Of a stretch of DNA of 64,000 bases, positions 51,001 through 64,000 are shown piece by piece. This stretch comes from Daucus carota subsp. sativus (taxonomy: Eukaryota > Streptophyta > Magnoliopsida > Apiales > Apiaceae): contig NC_030381.2 of assembly GCF_001625215.2 (NCBI RefSeq), positions 40,794,689 to 40,858,688 on the forward strand. The letters run 5' to 3'. The position numbers and the translations under genes were made by a program. Position 1 is the first letter of the stretch, and each line of letters opens with the position of its first letter. The notes below the pieces were generated by a model. It made no database searches and was not told the DNA's origin. It was given only the letters and a program-made list of their open reading frames with translations.

Positions 51001-51500
51001 AAGGTCTAACGTTAACTTTGTAATTAAGGTCCCCTTTGGTATTACTGATTAGGTAATACTGTTTGGTATTACTCTTGTGTACGGCAAGAACTATATTTTT
51101 ACCGGCAAAGTATTGGCCTGTTTGTTTGTAAGAATCAACTTCTACTTCTGGCTTCTGCTTTTCTTGACCCGTTTGTGTAAAGAAGTAGAAGCACTTTTAA
51201 AAAGCTGAGAATCCTAACTTCTCTCTCACAGCTTCTGCTTCTTTTCCAAACACTTTATTAACTTATTTACTTCTCACTTCTGCTCCACTTCTCTATTTTA
51301 AGCAAGAAGTCACTTCTTTTAAGCTTGTCCAAACGGCCCCTATGTATTTTTAGCTCTTAAAAGTCTATCGTTAACTTACCATACGGGACCTTGATTTTGT
51401 AATCAAGGTCCCGTATGGTATTACTTATTTGATATTACTCTTATATATAGCAAGAACTATATTTTTGCCAGAAAAGTATGTATTTTTAGCCGATAATTTT
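51001..51500. repeat. Tandem duplication of a 140-bp unit, first copy interrupted
   Basis: The units are 51001-51360 and 51361-51500. Both contain GTCTA..GTTAACTT, TAATnAAGGTCCC, TGGTATTACT, GCAAGAACTATATTTTT and AAAGTAT..GTATTTTTAGC. The first copy carries a 227-bp insertion at 51114-51340. At the junction, ACCATACGGGACCTTGATT and its complement form a perfect 20-bp-arm hairpin (about 51377-51421). Confidence 0.75.
51114..51340. mobile_element. Tourist-like MITE with GGCCTGTTTG termini
   Basis: The ends are TGGCCTGTTTGTTTG and CTTGTCCAAACGGCCCC. It is bordered by TAT on each side, and the second tandem unit shows the empty site AAAGTATGTATTTT. Inside, AACTTCTACTTCTGGCTTCT and its complement are spread over both halves. 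The 3-bp repeat suits PIF/Harbinger-type Tourist elements. Confidence 0.65.
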
Positions 51501-51846
51501 ACTAACCGGACGATAATTTTAAAGTGCAATCACAAACAGACCCAAGGGGTGGGAATAACTAATCCAAACACTTGTTATGGGATTAAGGTTCCGATTCCCG
51601 TTAACTGGACTCATTAACCATGAACCGAACACACCCTAAGTTATGCAATGGATTAAGAAGAGTTTGGTATTACTACGAAGTCCTCGTACCTGCAAATTGA
51701 CCGCTCTGAGTGATCAAGTTGCTGAAGATAGTTTGCGTTTTGCCTATCTCATAGTCATGTTCATGAATCATTGAGCAGCTTCTTCTCCTTCACCTCGCTA
51801 GATGGATATCTCGTTACAAGATTTTGTTTGAATCCTTCTTCAAATA
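51501..51846. other. Repeat-derived intergenic sequence
   Basis: The block 51538-51645 (AATAACTAATCCAAACAC, then GGGATTAAGGTTCCGATTCC and CATTAACCATGAACC) has a relative at 57470-57555 downstream of EMC4. No gene. Confidence 0.6.
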
Positions 51847-52070
51847 CTCCCTCGGATATAATAGTCTTTTTTTTTTTGCATGTATCTTTGATAGTTTTGA
51901 ATGCATACTTAAAAAAGAAAAATTTTAAATTTTTTTTCTAAATAAATACATTAATATCATATTTTTATTTACAAAAATAAAATTTTAAAAATAATATTCA
52001 TAAATGTGGGTCAAAACTCTTAAAACTACGTGAAAAAAGTCAAATGATTATCATATTCTAATAGATGGAG
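51847..52070. mobile_element. Stowaway-like MITE
   Basis: The ends are CTCCCTCGGATATAATAGTC and ATTATCATATTCTAATAGAT followed by GGAG, flanked by TA. It is a more diverged subfamily than the others in the window. Confidence 0.7.
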
Positions 52071-52558
52071 TATTTTTCATTTGAGAGCTGATATATTTTT
52101 CAAATTTGACTTTTTGGACCTCCGTTACTCTACGATCGGTAGTCGGTAAAGTCACCGTATTAATCGGGGATTAATTTGATTGATTGGGATTAATCGAATG
52201 ATTAACGAAATAATTGATTATTTAATCAGTTCGGCGAACTACGAAACAAGGATTAATCGTGGTTAATGAATGACTTTTAAACGACTATCGGTAATAGTTT
52301 AATAGTAATTTTTTGTAAAGTAAAGATATAAAACTAAATAAAATAATTAATAATTAAATAAATAAAAAGGAAGGAAATTGTAAGGTAAAGAGAAGTCGTC
52401 TATATGCAGGCGGCCCAATAGCACAGTCTTGGGTGTGTAACAACAACTAGTATTACTCAGACTCGGAACAGATCACTAACTTGGATCCATAAATCTTCAG
52501 AGATTCAATAACCTATTACACACACATCACACCAGTGTGTGTTTTGTGAAACAACAAG

Positions 52559-55500
52559 ATGGACAAAGGTAAAGGATCAGGACGCAGATGGGCCGTTGAT
52601 TTCATCGACAATTCTACTAATCCTTCTTCTCGTGATATCCCCGATCCTCTCGGCTTCTCTCGTTCTTCTCACGATCAGGTTTCGATTCTTCTCTCGCTCT
52701 ACATCCTCTGTTCTATTCTTCTGTCTTGTTTTTCGATTTGTTTATGATTCTTGATTTCTGTTGCTCAGGATGATTCAACGTTGAGTAAGCAGAAGAAAGA
52801 TGCTGAAGCTAATTGGAAGTCCCAGGTCTAATATCTCTTTTCTCCAATTTGTTCAATTCTTTTCGAATTAGGTTATATGTGACTCAATTTCTCGCAAGTG
52901 TTTGTAATTGCCGTTTATATTGTAGCTATTTGTTGTTTGTGATTTTTATTTTTGGTTTGTAGGTTTGACTTTTTGTAAATGATGATACTAGATCGTGTTA
53001 GGGATTACAGGAGAAAAATTGCCTTCATTTTAACCAAAGTTATAAGCCACAAACTAAATCTCGAGCCATTTGACTAGTTCACTTAAATTGACGAAAGATG
53101 ATGCAGGATAACAATTGAAAGTTGTCTAATGGTAATATAATTGGCGGGAACTAACATATAGGAAAAAGTTTGATGTGGAGTAATAAAGCGAGAAACACAG
53201 TAACCGTCATCCAAGACTATAAATGGAAAATAACGAAGCTAATGGACAAACTCCGTACGCCATTAAAGTAATCCACTACCAGCTAACAATGAATAAATGA
53301 TATCCATCTCTAACGTTGTCTATGGTTGGATGATCGTATTGGGAGGGAATGAAATGTAATTAATACTATTTTAAGCATAGAGATATCGATAACTGTATAC
53401 TTTCTTCCATTTCATATTCCGGAATCTATATTAGAAGTTATAACGCAAAACCCCCAATTTGAGAAGGAATATTCCATTCGCAATCGCAATCGCAATCCTG
53501 CTCATTTCTTCACAAATCTCATCATTGAAAATATGAACACTGTCATTATCTTTTACTCTTCCTTCCTACCTTAGTTGTTTTCAATGTAAACCTCAATTTC
53601 TCTTTCCTTTTTATTCCATTCCATTCTCCCGAACCAAACCGGGCAAAACTTTTATATAGTATACTTATAAATTCTTACCATCTACAAAAAGTTCATCAGA
53701 CTGTAGTATATGATGCAAAATCAGTTTGTCTGTGTGCAGAAGCCCAAAGCGGCACAAGGTTTATAATTAATACTGGACTTTGAGAGTGTCCACATGGCTA
53801 GAAGTAGGATTGTGAATTAGGCAAAGTAGCTAATGAAGAAGGTGCATGAAATGGAAAAGTACCAAAGGGTCAATGGAAAAGGGTAAAATCTTCCACATTA
53901 GATATAGGACCTGTCATCATATTACTATATCACTAGCAATATTTAACTCATAATTATTAGTAGTTTAGTACTAATATTTTTTGGAAAGAAGAATGGAAGC
54001 ATCGTCTTAGCATGCACTTCCCTAAACATACTACAAAGTACTCTCTCAGTATCGTGTCACAACATTATTTGTTCATTTTTGCTGTACTCCCTGAAATCTG
54101 GGATGAACTTCTGCAACATGCTTTAAATTTATGTTAAAAAGTCTATTTTTCCTTGCAAATTAACTAAAAAATGTTGGTATGTGCCACGCTAGCCTAACTA
54201 ACACCCTATATGTTCAGTATGAGAGGTCAATGGTTTCAAGACTTGCTGAAAAGCATGTGTGTGTGAGTGTTTGTATAGTTTTTGTGATCGACTAGAAGCA
54301 AAATAGAAATCCGTCTTTTGGCTTTAGCATTTTAATTTTTAGATTACTTGGAGGGAGTTTAACGTTTTAGTCATCCCTAATTTGTATGATCAAGATTTGC
54401 TACTTGGTTTCTCTCAGTAATTTATTATACTGGTTTTTTGTATTTTTCACTTTTATCTGCTCGTGATGATGATTAGTAGTAAACTCATAGCTATTGTATT
54501 CCTGCAGAAAGCATGGGAAGTGGCACAAGCTCCTTCCAAGAATTTGTTGATGATGGGCTTTATGATGTGGATGGCTGGAAGCACAGTGCATTTATTCAGC
54601 ATCGGTATCACGTTTTCTGCTCTTTGGCAGCCCATAAGTGCGCTTCAAGGGGTTGGGAAAGGTAACACTGAAAGCTACATAACTTTATACAGCTTCTGGT
54701 TGTGTGTGTCTCTGTGTCAGTTTTAGATTATATTGTCAGCCTGAGCTGCATTAGTGAAATAGAAGATGGTTCTGGGTGCAGGTTGTGGGGTAACTTGATA
54801 TATTAATTAAGTTCCTAATTTTAGGTAATAGGTATATGACATCAATTATATAATTATGCTTGAGAAGTTTATTTACTTTTCTTGAAGCATCTGGTATCAT
54901 CACATGCTGATAAAGGTAGATAGCATGACAGTCCACACAAACCTACATAGATACATTTATAATCTCAGATATGGTTTTACTGTGTTCTAGTGTAGACACA
55001 TTCGTTATTGTAGATATCATTTTCCTGTGTTATAGAGCTTTTAACAGATCTATTGCTATCTCTTTGCTTGAATTACACACCTGTGACGTCATTGTTCTGA
55101 TTACTGATTATGTATATTTTCTAGCTATGAATATGAACATCACAGAACTGATCAAAAATAGCATAATAAAATTTGATCAAGAGAATTGCTGGTGTAGCAG
55201 TGATAGAATAATATTCGGATTTTGTCTGTTAGAAACTTCTAATTGATATTATCAAATAGCTTGGGTAAATAGTTATACTCAAGTTTTAGCATTTGTATGC
55301 TATACCCTTATGTTATCGCCCTATGTTATCGTGTGCGCATTATGTTACTTCTGCATCTCAAGTAGGTCTTTTTTAAACCTTCTGTTACAGTTTTCGAGCC
55401 TTACAAGGATGGGAGAGTTGATCTCCTTGGTCCCAAACTACTCTACATTGCGCTTAATTTGGCCGCTCTAGCACTTGGTGTCTGGAAAGTAAGAAAATAT

Positions 55501-56807
55501 CCATCGCATATATGTGGTACACCAATTATTTGGATATAATCTGAGTGGTTTGTTCATTTCACACTACTTGTGGCAGCTCAATACTCTGGGTCTTCTTCCA
55601 ACCCATGCATCAGACTGGGTGTCATCTTTACCTCCTGCCCAGGTTTGTGTCGCCATTTTTCTTTTATGTTTATTTTATTGTCTTTGCTGTTATTTTGAAG
55701 GTATGATCAAACTATTGTAGCAGTGTAAGCTTATAGTAGGAATATCGACCTTCAATGGGACCAAAATGTAAAAAAAATTTAAAGAAGTGAACTTTAATGG
55801 TTTTGAATCAATGGCCTGAATGTCACACTCTATCTATTCCGTGGTCTAATGAATTGTAAGCGACAGAGTCCAGAGCATTGTGCATCTATCATCTGAGCTT
55901 CTTTGCTTGTGATTCAGGCTTTGTAATTTGTACTCTAAGCTTCCTTAGTTAAAATTTAAGCTTTATATTTTGAAATATAATCTAAATACTCTTTTATTGA
56001 TAGATTCAGCACATGTTGGTTACTTATACTTTACATATCTAAGAATAGAATATGAAAGAGGTGTGCACATACACACGCAAGTGCACAGAGCGATAAAGAC
56101 GTGCATGAGAGTGTGCCCCCTTCGTTTTATGTTAGATAGCCATAACAATCATATGTGTAGATGGAACACACAAGTAACAATGTAAGAACATACGAGGTAC
56201 AAAATCAGAACATACATACTGTTGGGTGAATACTCTTTTTAGGAAGGAAAATGTTTCCATTCCACTGATAATGCAGTTATTTGATTCCAGTCATTAATAA
56301 AGATAGCAAACAAACAATTTGATATCCATTTGTAGCTAAGTTTTGGCTTCATACACCTTTGAATTGATGCTTTGTTCATCTGGGCTCAACTTTTTCTGAG
56401 TTGGTGCTTTGATTATTTTTGCTGATGACAGAGAGATTCATAAAACTTACCATGCTATCTTTTTATGTCATATATTGAAAAGCACACTGAGAGAGCCACG
56501 TTAGCACTCCTGTAAGATTCTGGTATGTAATTTCTCCATCCATGTGCCGAGAGATATTGAGAGAAGACATTCATCTAGTTAGAGAAACAAAATATTCAGT
56601 AAATTAGGGCTAATACACATATATTTAGGCTTATATACTGTTAAATGGGTAATTTTGCCACTATATTCATGCATCAAGGTTCAATCATTTGATACTTGTT
56701 GGGTGATATATTTTTCAAAGTATAAATGTTGGGTTACACACTTACTAATATATCTTTCTCATTTGCAGGAAGTTGAATATTCTGGCGGTGGCCTGCCTTT
56801 GTACTAG
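52559..56807 (+). CDS. EMC4: ER membrane protein complex subunit 4 (EMC4), 177 aa
   Basis: Six coding exons: 52559-52678, 52769-52825, 54508-54661, 55391-55488, 55577-55642 and 56769-56807 (534 nt). EMC4 is a subunit of the conserved EMC insertase, which places tail-anchored and polytopic proteins into the ER membrane. The N-terminus is hydrophilic (GRRWAVDFIDNSTNPSSRDI), followed by SKNLLMMGFMMWMAGSTVHL (first membrane segment, about 70-95) and a second hydrophobic segment LLYIALNLAALALGVW (about 125-145). The C-terminus is EVEYSGGGLPLY, the plant-typical ending. Length and domain (DUF1077) fit the family. Intron 2 is 1.7 kb and intron 5 is 1.1 kb; neither contains a recognised gene. Confidence 0.96.
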
Positions 56808-57369
56808 GCGCTCGTAGTTTTTATATCCATCAAGAAGAGTTTCTTGGATGATGGACGTGTCTTAATGTCGGCGGCGGCGGCATTGAAGCCAATGACTGGG
56901 TTATGTATTTGAGCTTTATAAGCAGCAGACTAATAGTTTTAAGAACTTTACAGAACTGTATGTGCTCAAGGAAGATAGGTTATTAACGTTTGGCATGATG
57001 ACTACTTTAGCACATTCCAGTCGTACTGAACTATGTGGGCAAACATTGAGACGCAGAATTGAAATAGTAATGTTGTATTTAAATTAAAGAAATGTTTTAT
57101 ACTGGTATTAAGCGTGAGAACTTATTTTGCCAATTATCTTTTATGAGAAAACTATGGTTCTAGGTTGAATTTTTAAGGTGTTTTGTCAGAATCGTTTAAG
57201 CAGGTTTCAATTACTAATATAGTAATGCTGTCGACCCAAAGAGAAGCCAACTTAGTGAGGGGTTTGATTCTTCACAGTGATTAAAACAAATCGAGTGCTT
57301 TTTCTTTAATTTGGAATATGTGAAGACCCTTGAAAAAACAATTTGGAAGGATGAGCCGACACATCTTTT

Positions 57370-57557
57370 AGGGGCCGTTAACAGGATTGGGAATGATGTA
57401 GAAACCCTAGGGGTGGGAAAAGGATGATTTAACCACCTAAGAGGATTGGGGTTCCCATTTTATACCACCAAATAACTAATCCAAACACCCATGCATGGGA
57501 TTGAGGTTCCGATTCCTGTTAATCGGGCTCATTAACCATGAATTAAACACCCCTTTA
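57370..57557. mobile_element. Possible MITE related to 51.5 kb repeat
   Basis: GGGGCCGTTAACAGGATTGG on the left and, on the right, CCTGTTAATCGGGCTCATTA followed by ACACCCCTTT give imperfect inverted ends. The interior shares AACTAATCCAAACACC and GGGATTGAGGTTCCGATTCC with 51555-51600. Target duplication was not determined. Confidence 0.45.
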
Positions 57558-57639
57558 GAAGGGAGTGCTTCGGTAGGCTGCTTGTAAAAGGGAGCAGTGA
57601 CTAAGTAGTGTAGTAATCCAGCCACCATCCGGAGCTCCC

Positions 57640-58900
57640 ACTAAGCTTGAAAGAAGAAGATGATGTTATTGATGAGGATTCTCTATGTATACTTGCAACA
57701 AATCAGTTGCAGGCACTTCCATTTTTACCTGTACTGGTGATGATATAACTGTCACAAGACTTGTGCGGACCCACACGAATAAAGAACTACAAACATAATT
57801 TACATAAATACCCCTCGCTCTACTACCACGCTCTGACAGTGATATTTACGTTTTTATTCTTTGTCATTTTTGTGCGAAGAACCTGGGTTATGAATGTAAC
57901 GATTGTGATTTTGATGAGTGCGTTGTTTGTGCTTTTGTTTCCTCTTTTTTTGAACTTAATCATGAAGGTCATGGGGAACATAAAGCTGAAATCACAGAGG
58001 GAAGCTTTGTTTGAGTGTGATGCTTGTGGAGTGAATCCACAAGGCCTGTAGTTTGTCTCCATTAATTATTCGAGCTCCTATTTAACACCATCACCCTCTC
58101 CATCTTGTATATTCCATTTCTGACATCCGTCGCCATTTTCGACCAGATTGCAACATCTCTAAAAAAGTGATTTACAGACACAACTGGTTCTATTATTGTC
58201 ACCTGTGCACATACTTTTGTGCATATGACATGTACTTGTGTCATCTCTTAACTAATTTCAATTTTATGTTTTCAGAACTGAGATTTAAACGGATGGCATT
58301 GGTAATTAACCTGATGTGGTACAGTTTCCTCTGGACAGCAAAGAATCACTGCTTCATCTCATCATACTTGTGTGGCAAGCTCCTAGTTAACTTTCAAGGT
58401 GGAATAGGAAACAGTACAGCCATATCGACAATACCAAAGATCTAAAAATTGATTCAAGAGCATTAGAGTCACATTAGCCATCCTTGGAGCAGCTTCGCAT
58501 GATGGACAAATTCTATGGCTTTGTGCATTGTGAAGTTTGTGACGAATGGATTCTTCTATGAATGCGACTTCTGATATTAAAATTTATCTGTCCATTGGTT
58601 GTAGCAAACTAATGATCAACTAGAAACTACTTGCCATCCTCTGTAATACACTTGCGAACATTATGTTCTCTTTCTCCACTCCGACTATAAGTTGTTTCTT
58701 TCTCCTATGTCGGAGCAAACGATTATTTGCTATGACACAGTCGCGTAGATACATTTTCCTGTTTTGTCAAGTGTAGAAATTGTGACTGCATGACTAATGG
58801 ATTCTTCCATGACTTAGACTTGTGTTATTAAAATTGATATCTGTAGCTCATATCAAACATGAATCTCACCAACACCACCCCTTGTTCCCCAACCAGTCTC
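57640..58900 (+). pseudogene. Decayed DC1 (C1-like zinc finger) gene
   Basis: Pieces of several DC1 repeats survive on the plus strand in different frames. Near 57840-57945 is a Cys-rich block with CHFCAKNLGYECNDCDFDE, then CVVCA. It is followed by NHEGHGEHKAEITEGSF, which ends in a stop at 58012. One frame over, FECDACGVNPQGL (to 58048) is the start of the next repeat. HNWFYYCHLC near 58176 and NGFFYECDF near 58545 are later repeat-like pieces, and NGFFHD near 58795 may be another. DC1 proteins are a large plant family of Cys/His-rich zinc-binding proteins. At least one frameshift and several stops rule out a normal protein. A short product from one piece cannot be excluded. Confidence 0.7.
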
Positions 58901-59992
58901 ACAATTCGTATGTAGTTTATGCAGATGGCCGAAGAATCAATAATGTGAAAAATGTTGTCAAATAAAAACAATCATTAACCAAAGATTGCAGCAAGACCTA
59001 AAGTATTTTCTTATAACCTAAAATTCCAAAAACCATACACATGCTCAGGAAATTCAAATGTGCACTGACTAAATGACATGATGGATTAAAGCTAAATTTA
59101 ACATGCAATTCATTTCCACATGGATCCCATCACCATATGAAAATGCTTAATCTATATAATTCAAAACAATGTTCTACAGAATACATTTTCAAGACTTTTC
59201 TGGGAAACCAAACAACGTGTAATATATGTAACTTGAAATTCCTCTTTAATTGCAGGAACTTGCAATAAGCATATACAGATGTAAGTTCTTAAAAAAAAAA
59301 AACAAAAGTATATACAGAAGCTCAAATTTATAGCAACAAAATGATATCATCATTATGAATTATGCCCCTGAATATACTTCCATTGGGGAAAATTCAAGGG
59401 CATAAATTCATTTTACAAGACTCAGCTATGTATGATACTTATTTAAAGAGGACCCATCATGGACAACGAATATAACATCCATATATGCCTCACACAAAAA
59501 AGCTCGAATGTGAAATGCACAGAAACCACAATGAAAGTATAAAGGGTCCTTTGGTTCAATTGTTGTGGAATCACGGATGAGTTTTGTCTATTCCAGACCT
59601 ATACCTGTTGTTTGGTTGGAAAATATAAAATTTGAAACTTGTACCTTAATCACACAAGGTATGGGCTTTAGATACCATACCTTAAACCCCCAATGTATGA
59701 GTTCTTAAAAAAACATAATACACACGTCCAAACCTCCAACTTTTAACTTTAAAAGAATAGATAATCAGTATATGTAAAATTGCAAATTTAAATTGAATTA
59801 CACAACATGCTCCATCAAATATATTATGCTTCTGTTGCAAGGCAAACTTAACACATCCATAGAGTATTACGAAGGTGGGGATGGGATATAAGTCCAACCT
59901 GAGGTACAGCAAAAAGCTACATATTCCAAAATCAATAACTTGAGTTTAATATAAAACAAAGAAATCTGTGAACTATCTTCATCAATGAACTT
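58901..59992. other. Intergenic, nothing recognised
   Basis: Holds the 3' flank of the eL37 gene. Between about 59548 and 59900 there is MITE-like sequence (GGGTCCTTTGGTTCAATTGT) without clear paired ends. Confidence 0.5.
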
Positions 59993-60966
<974 letters not shown>

Positions 60967-60982
60967 TTTGCTCAAACCCTAG

Positions 60983-63777
60983 AAACTTGAGGACTTAAGT
61001 CTTCGTTGCAATTTATACTAGTGAATTAGGGCTTTGGTCAAGGATGTTTCATATGGGCCGCGCTTTTTTTCCTCAGCCCGAACCCGACCCGTTGTCGGAT
61101 TTACTCGAACAAATTTTGAAAGTAACAAACAATTATCCGACTGCTCAAAAAACAGAAAATTATCCGGCTGATCTGAAATTAAGATTTTATTTTAAAATTT
61201 TCAAATTTATTTAATTTTAAATAATTTTATCTTAACCCGAAATCAAACAACATAAATATGACTTGTTATCCCAAATTGTCACAAAGGAGTTCTGCCCATT
61301 TTTCCCCACATATACCAATTAAATATGTTTATTTTATATTCATTTTTGGTTTTTCGTTTTATGCATAAATATTTGTATTCACTTAACCGCACAACATTTT
61401 TATAAATAAACTATTTATGACTGACAATCTCGTCTTTTAAGTTGTGACTACTTAATATAAAAAGGGTATGTCAATCAAGCTAATCTTATCAAAACCTTTT
61501 AATTTATCATTTCAATTTGTTAAACTAACATTCATGAATTACCGCATCAATATTTATATTTAACATATAATAATGGGCAACTTTTAAAAAAATATTATGC
61601 AAAAGATATTTTTAAAACAAATAAATTTACAACAAACGTATTTTAGATAATTAAATCTAAAAAATAAAATAATTATGCAAGAGTAATTTATGAGATAGGG
61701 ATAATTTTGTATTTTGAATTTAAGAACTATCTATCTGTACTGTTCAAATTAAAATATTATGGACCTACTTATATAATCAAGTATCTTTTTTAGGTAAAAC
61801 TATTATCTTTTTTATATTTTTCTAACTAAAAAAAACTCAATTTTCTAAAAATAACATTAGACAACATAGCGACTACCTTTTTTTAACTACAACGCCATTA
61901 TCTTTTTTAGATTTCTAACCAAAGAAACCGATTTTCTAGGAATAACACATGTAACATACCTATATAACAAATATTAATATATATAATTATTAATATATAA
62001 CCGATGATATGTTTCAAATAAATACATTGATGTTATTTTTAATTACTCCATATTGTCACTTTAAAAGTAATATCATAGATCTATAATATTTATTTATATT
62101 ATACTATATTATATATTATTATTATATTAAAACTGAAATATTAATAATTTTATTGGTCGGTCGAGTTTTATCAGCCAGTCGGTATTATTTTACGAGTCTG
62201 CTTAATATATAATGTGTTATAATAAAAAAAAATTATTATCAATTAAGCCAAAACTTTTAAAAATTCGGTCATGTTCGGTTTGTATTTCAATTAAATTTAA
62301 AATATAAATGATAAAATTACAAATGATATAAATCACCGGTGAATGGCACGGCCTATAAACTGGTATGTATAATAATTCTTCACAACAGACGAGATATCAT
62401 AATTGATTATAAAAATTTGTTAATTCAACAATACAAACAATAAGGCTATGTTACAAAATGGGATGAATACAATCTACAGAACTTATCAATTTTCTAAACT
62501 TCAACTATATCCAAAAGCAAGAATAATAGAACTGCACAGATAAAAATTAAGAACAAGAGGTTTTTCAAAATTTCAAGTGGATTGTGATTCTCTGCCTGAA
62601 GATTTTCTATATTGAAGAATCTTTCAAGTAAAATTACTTGTCTGCCTACAAAATTTGAAGGGCAAAACTTTATAGATTAGTCTTGCTTAAATATTCTAGA
62701 TTGCACGTTAGTTGCTACTTAATGAATACATAAAAATGAAATACAAAGTTTGAATATATATCCAAGAGATATGGTGTGCTGCAACAGTTCCCTAATTCTT
62801 TCTTTGCATTCAACATTTAGGAAAATATTCGTCCTCTCTAATGGAAAGCATAGTTGTATATTTCCTTGTTGTATTGTTATAATTGATAGGTTTCGAAGTC
62901 TTCGATATATAATCAAGACTTTTTATAACTTATCTTTCAAAATAGTTGCCACTTTTCTTTGTTCAACCTATGTGACTATTGTCTTTTTTTTGACATATAG
63001 TCACCAATTTATAAGTATTAAATTAACAGTTGATATGCTAATTTAGTAGATGTCGATGACTTCTTACATTATCAGTTGGTAATCGTGGATGGGTTGAATA
63101 GCAGTTGATAACTTATTTATTCCTCGTTTGTTGATACTTTGACTAGTCGTTAATATTAACTCCACATAAGTAGTTTAAATGACTTAGACTATTTACAATA
63201 TGTCATTCTAACCACAAATGCGTTGATAAAACAGTTACATTATCAATTGATCAATCAAATCCTAACAACAATTAATAATTGAAAAGAGCTAGTTTTGTTA
63301 TATTACCCTATCATCTGTTGATGGGCTTTTTGATCAACGAATATCATATAATTACTTGAAAATTATTATTTTACACGATTTCATCATTTATTTATATCAG
63401 CAAGACCTTATTATTTATATTGGTAAGATTTTGAAGAAGAATTAAATACCCGGATATAATTATAATCGATAAGATTTAATTATTGAAATTTGATAAAGTT
63501 ATATATATGTAAATATTAATTGAATTACTAAGATATTAAATATTAATAGATTGATCTATTATAGTAATAAAATATTGCTACATTATAGTATATCATACTT
63601 TATCCAACAGATTTTATAATTCCATTTTCCGAAAAAAATAAAATGCAATATAGTTTACCATCTTGAAGTTTCCGATGAAAGATATCTCTAATAAATGAAG
63701 TATAATTAAAGCAACTTTAAAAAGGAAGTTAAATTTAATAATGCAAAGAAAGAAAGTAAATTAATAATCTCCACTCC
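60983..63777. other. Intergenic, nothing recognised
   Basis: About 2.8 kb of strongly AT-rich DNA. Short open frames (for example 62750-63046) lack recognisable motifs. No element ends were identified. Confidence 0.55.
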
Positions 63778-63977
63778 CCACTCTCTCACCTTCCTCCATC
63801 TACTCCCAATTCACTTACCTTTCCTTCTTTCACAGCAAACCCAATTCACAATTTAGGGTTTTTCCCCATTCCCCTAATTTTCAATATATACATACACGAA
63901 TCCTATCTCTATAATCTATAATCACTCTCTTCACTTTACACACACTCACACACTAAATTAGGGTTTTGTTCTCCGAT
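63778..63977 (+). promoter_or_regulatory. Leader and promoter of right-edge gene
   Basis: CT-rich leader (CTCTCTCACCTTCCTCCATC and similar). Telo-box-like TTAGGGTTT occurs near 63852 and at 63958-63966, and a TATA-like CAATATATACATAC near 63883. This composition is typical of a transcribed plant 5' region. Confidence 0.5.
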
Positions 63978-64000
63978 ATGCAATTCGTAGCTCCTGATTT
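63978..64000 (+). CDS. First codons of a gene cut by the window edge
   Basis: An ATG at 63978 opens MQFVAPD before the sequence ends. The CT-rich, telo-box-bearing leader supports a real start. The product cannot be named from seven residues. Confidence 0.45.

Noticed and set aside
57761-58051. 96-aa frame with hydrophobic segments, possible membrane protein
   Set aside because: Most of it is a shifted frame of the DC1 relic; the Cys/His pattern appears only in the neighbouring frame.

Overview
The window is nuclear DNA of a eudicot plant. The evidence is long AT-rich introns with GT..AG borders, plant-specific families (a BOR-type borate exporter, a DUF642 wall protein, a neprosin-domain protein, an AMT2-type ammonium transporter, a DC1 zinc-finger relic), AAACCCTA telo-boxes at housekeeping promoters, and many Stowaway and Mutator-type MITEs. 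I cannot name the species.

Layout. 0-1.7 kb: a weakly supported minus-strand gene that I do not recognise. 1.05-2.64 kb: two Mutator-type non-autonomous elements with 9-bp target duplications, one an 863-bp foldback. 3.6-4.7 kb: a Ty1/copia fossil beside a truncated hAT transposase. 5.5-11.4 kb (+): La protein gene. 12.4-17.1 kb and 25.4-29.2 kb (+): two copies of one segmental duplication, each with an intact Ran GTPase gene. 17.1-25.4 kb: a gene-free stretch of nested insertions, mostly of elements flanked by (TA)n. 31.1-36.0 kb (-): BOR4-like boron exporter. 39.0-42.1 kb (-): DUF642 protein. 45.6-47.2 kb (-): AMT2-type transporter. 48.1-50.5 kb (-): neprosin-domain protein. 52.6-56.8 kb (+): EMC4. 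57.6-58.9 kb (+): decayed DC1 gene. 60.0-61.0 kb (-): ribosomal protein eL37. 63.98 kb (+): first codons of a gene that leaves the window.

The exon models of the eight complete protein genes were built by hand. Each gives a CDS divisible by three and a protein of normal family length: La 471 aa, Ran 221 aa twice, BOR 666 aa, DUF642 376 aa, AMT2 480 aa, neprosin 414 aa, EMC4 177 aa, eL37 97 aa (nine CDS counting both Ran copies). The genes do not form one pathway. La, Ran, eL37 and EMC4 are housekeeping genes of RNA, nuclear transport, translation and ER insertion. BOR, AMT2, DUF642 and neprosin are membrane or secreted proteins.

The least ordinary material is the 17-25 kb block. Several unrelated-looking elements sit exactly between (TA)n tracts and inside one another. 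One carries a 17-nt motif repeated seven times at irregular spacing, one carries an 80-bp minisatellite, and one carries GC-rich near-palindromes in AT-rich DNA. The whole set splits an older Stowaway element.
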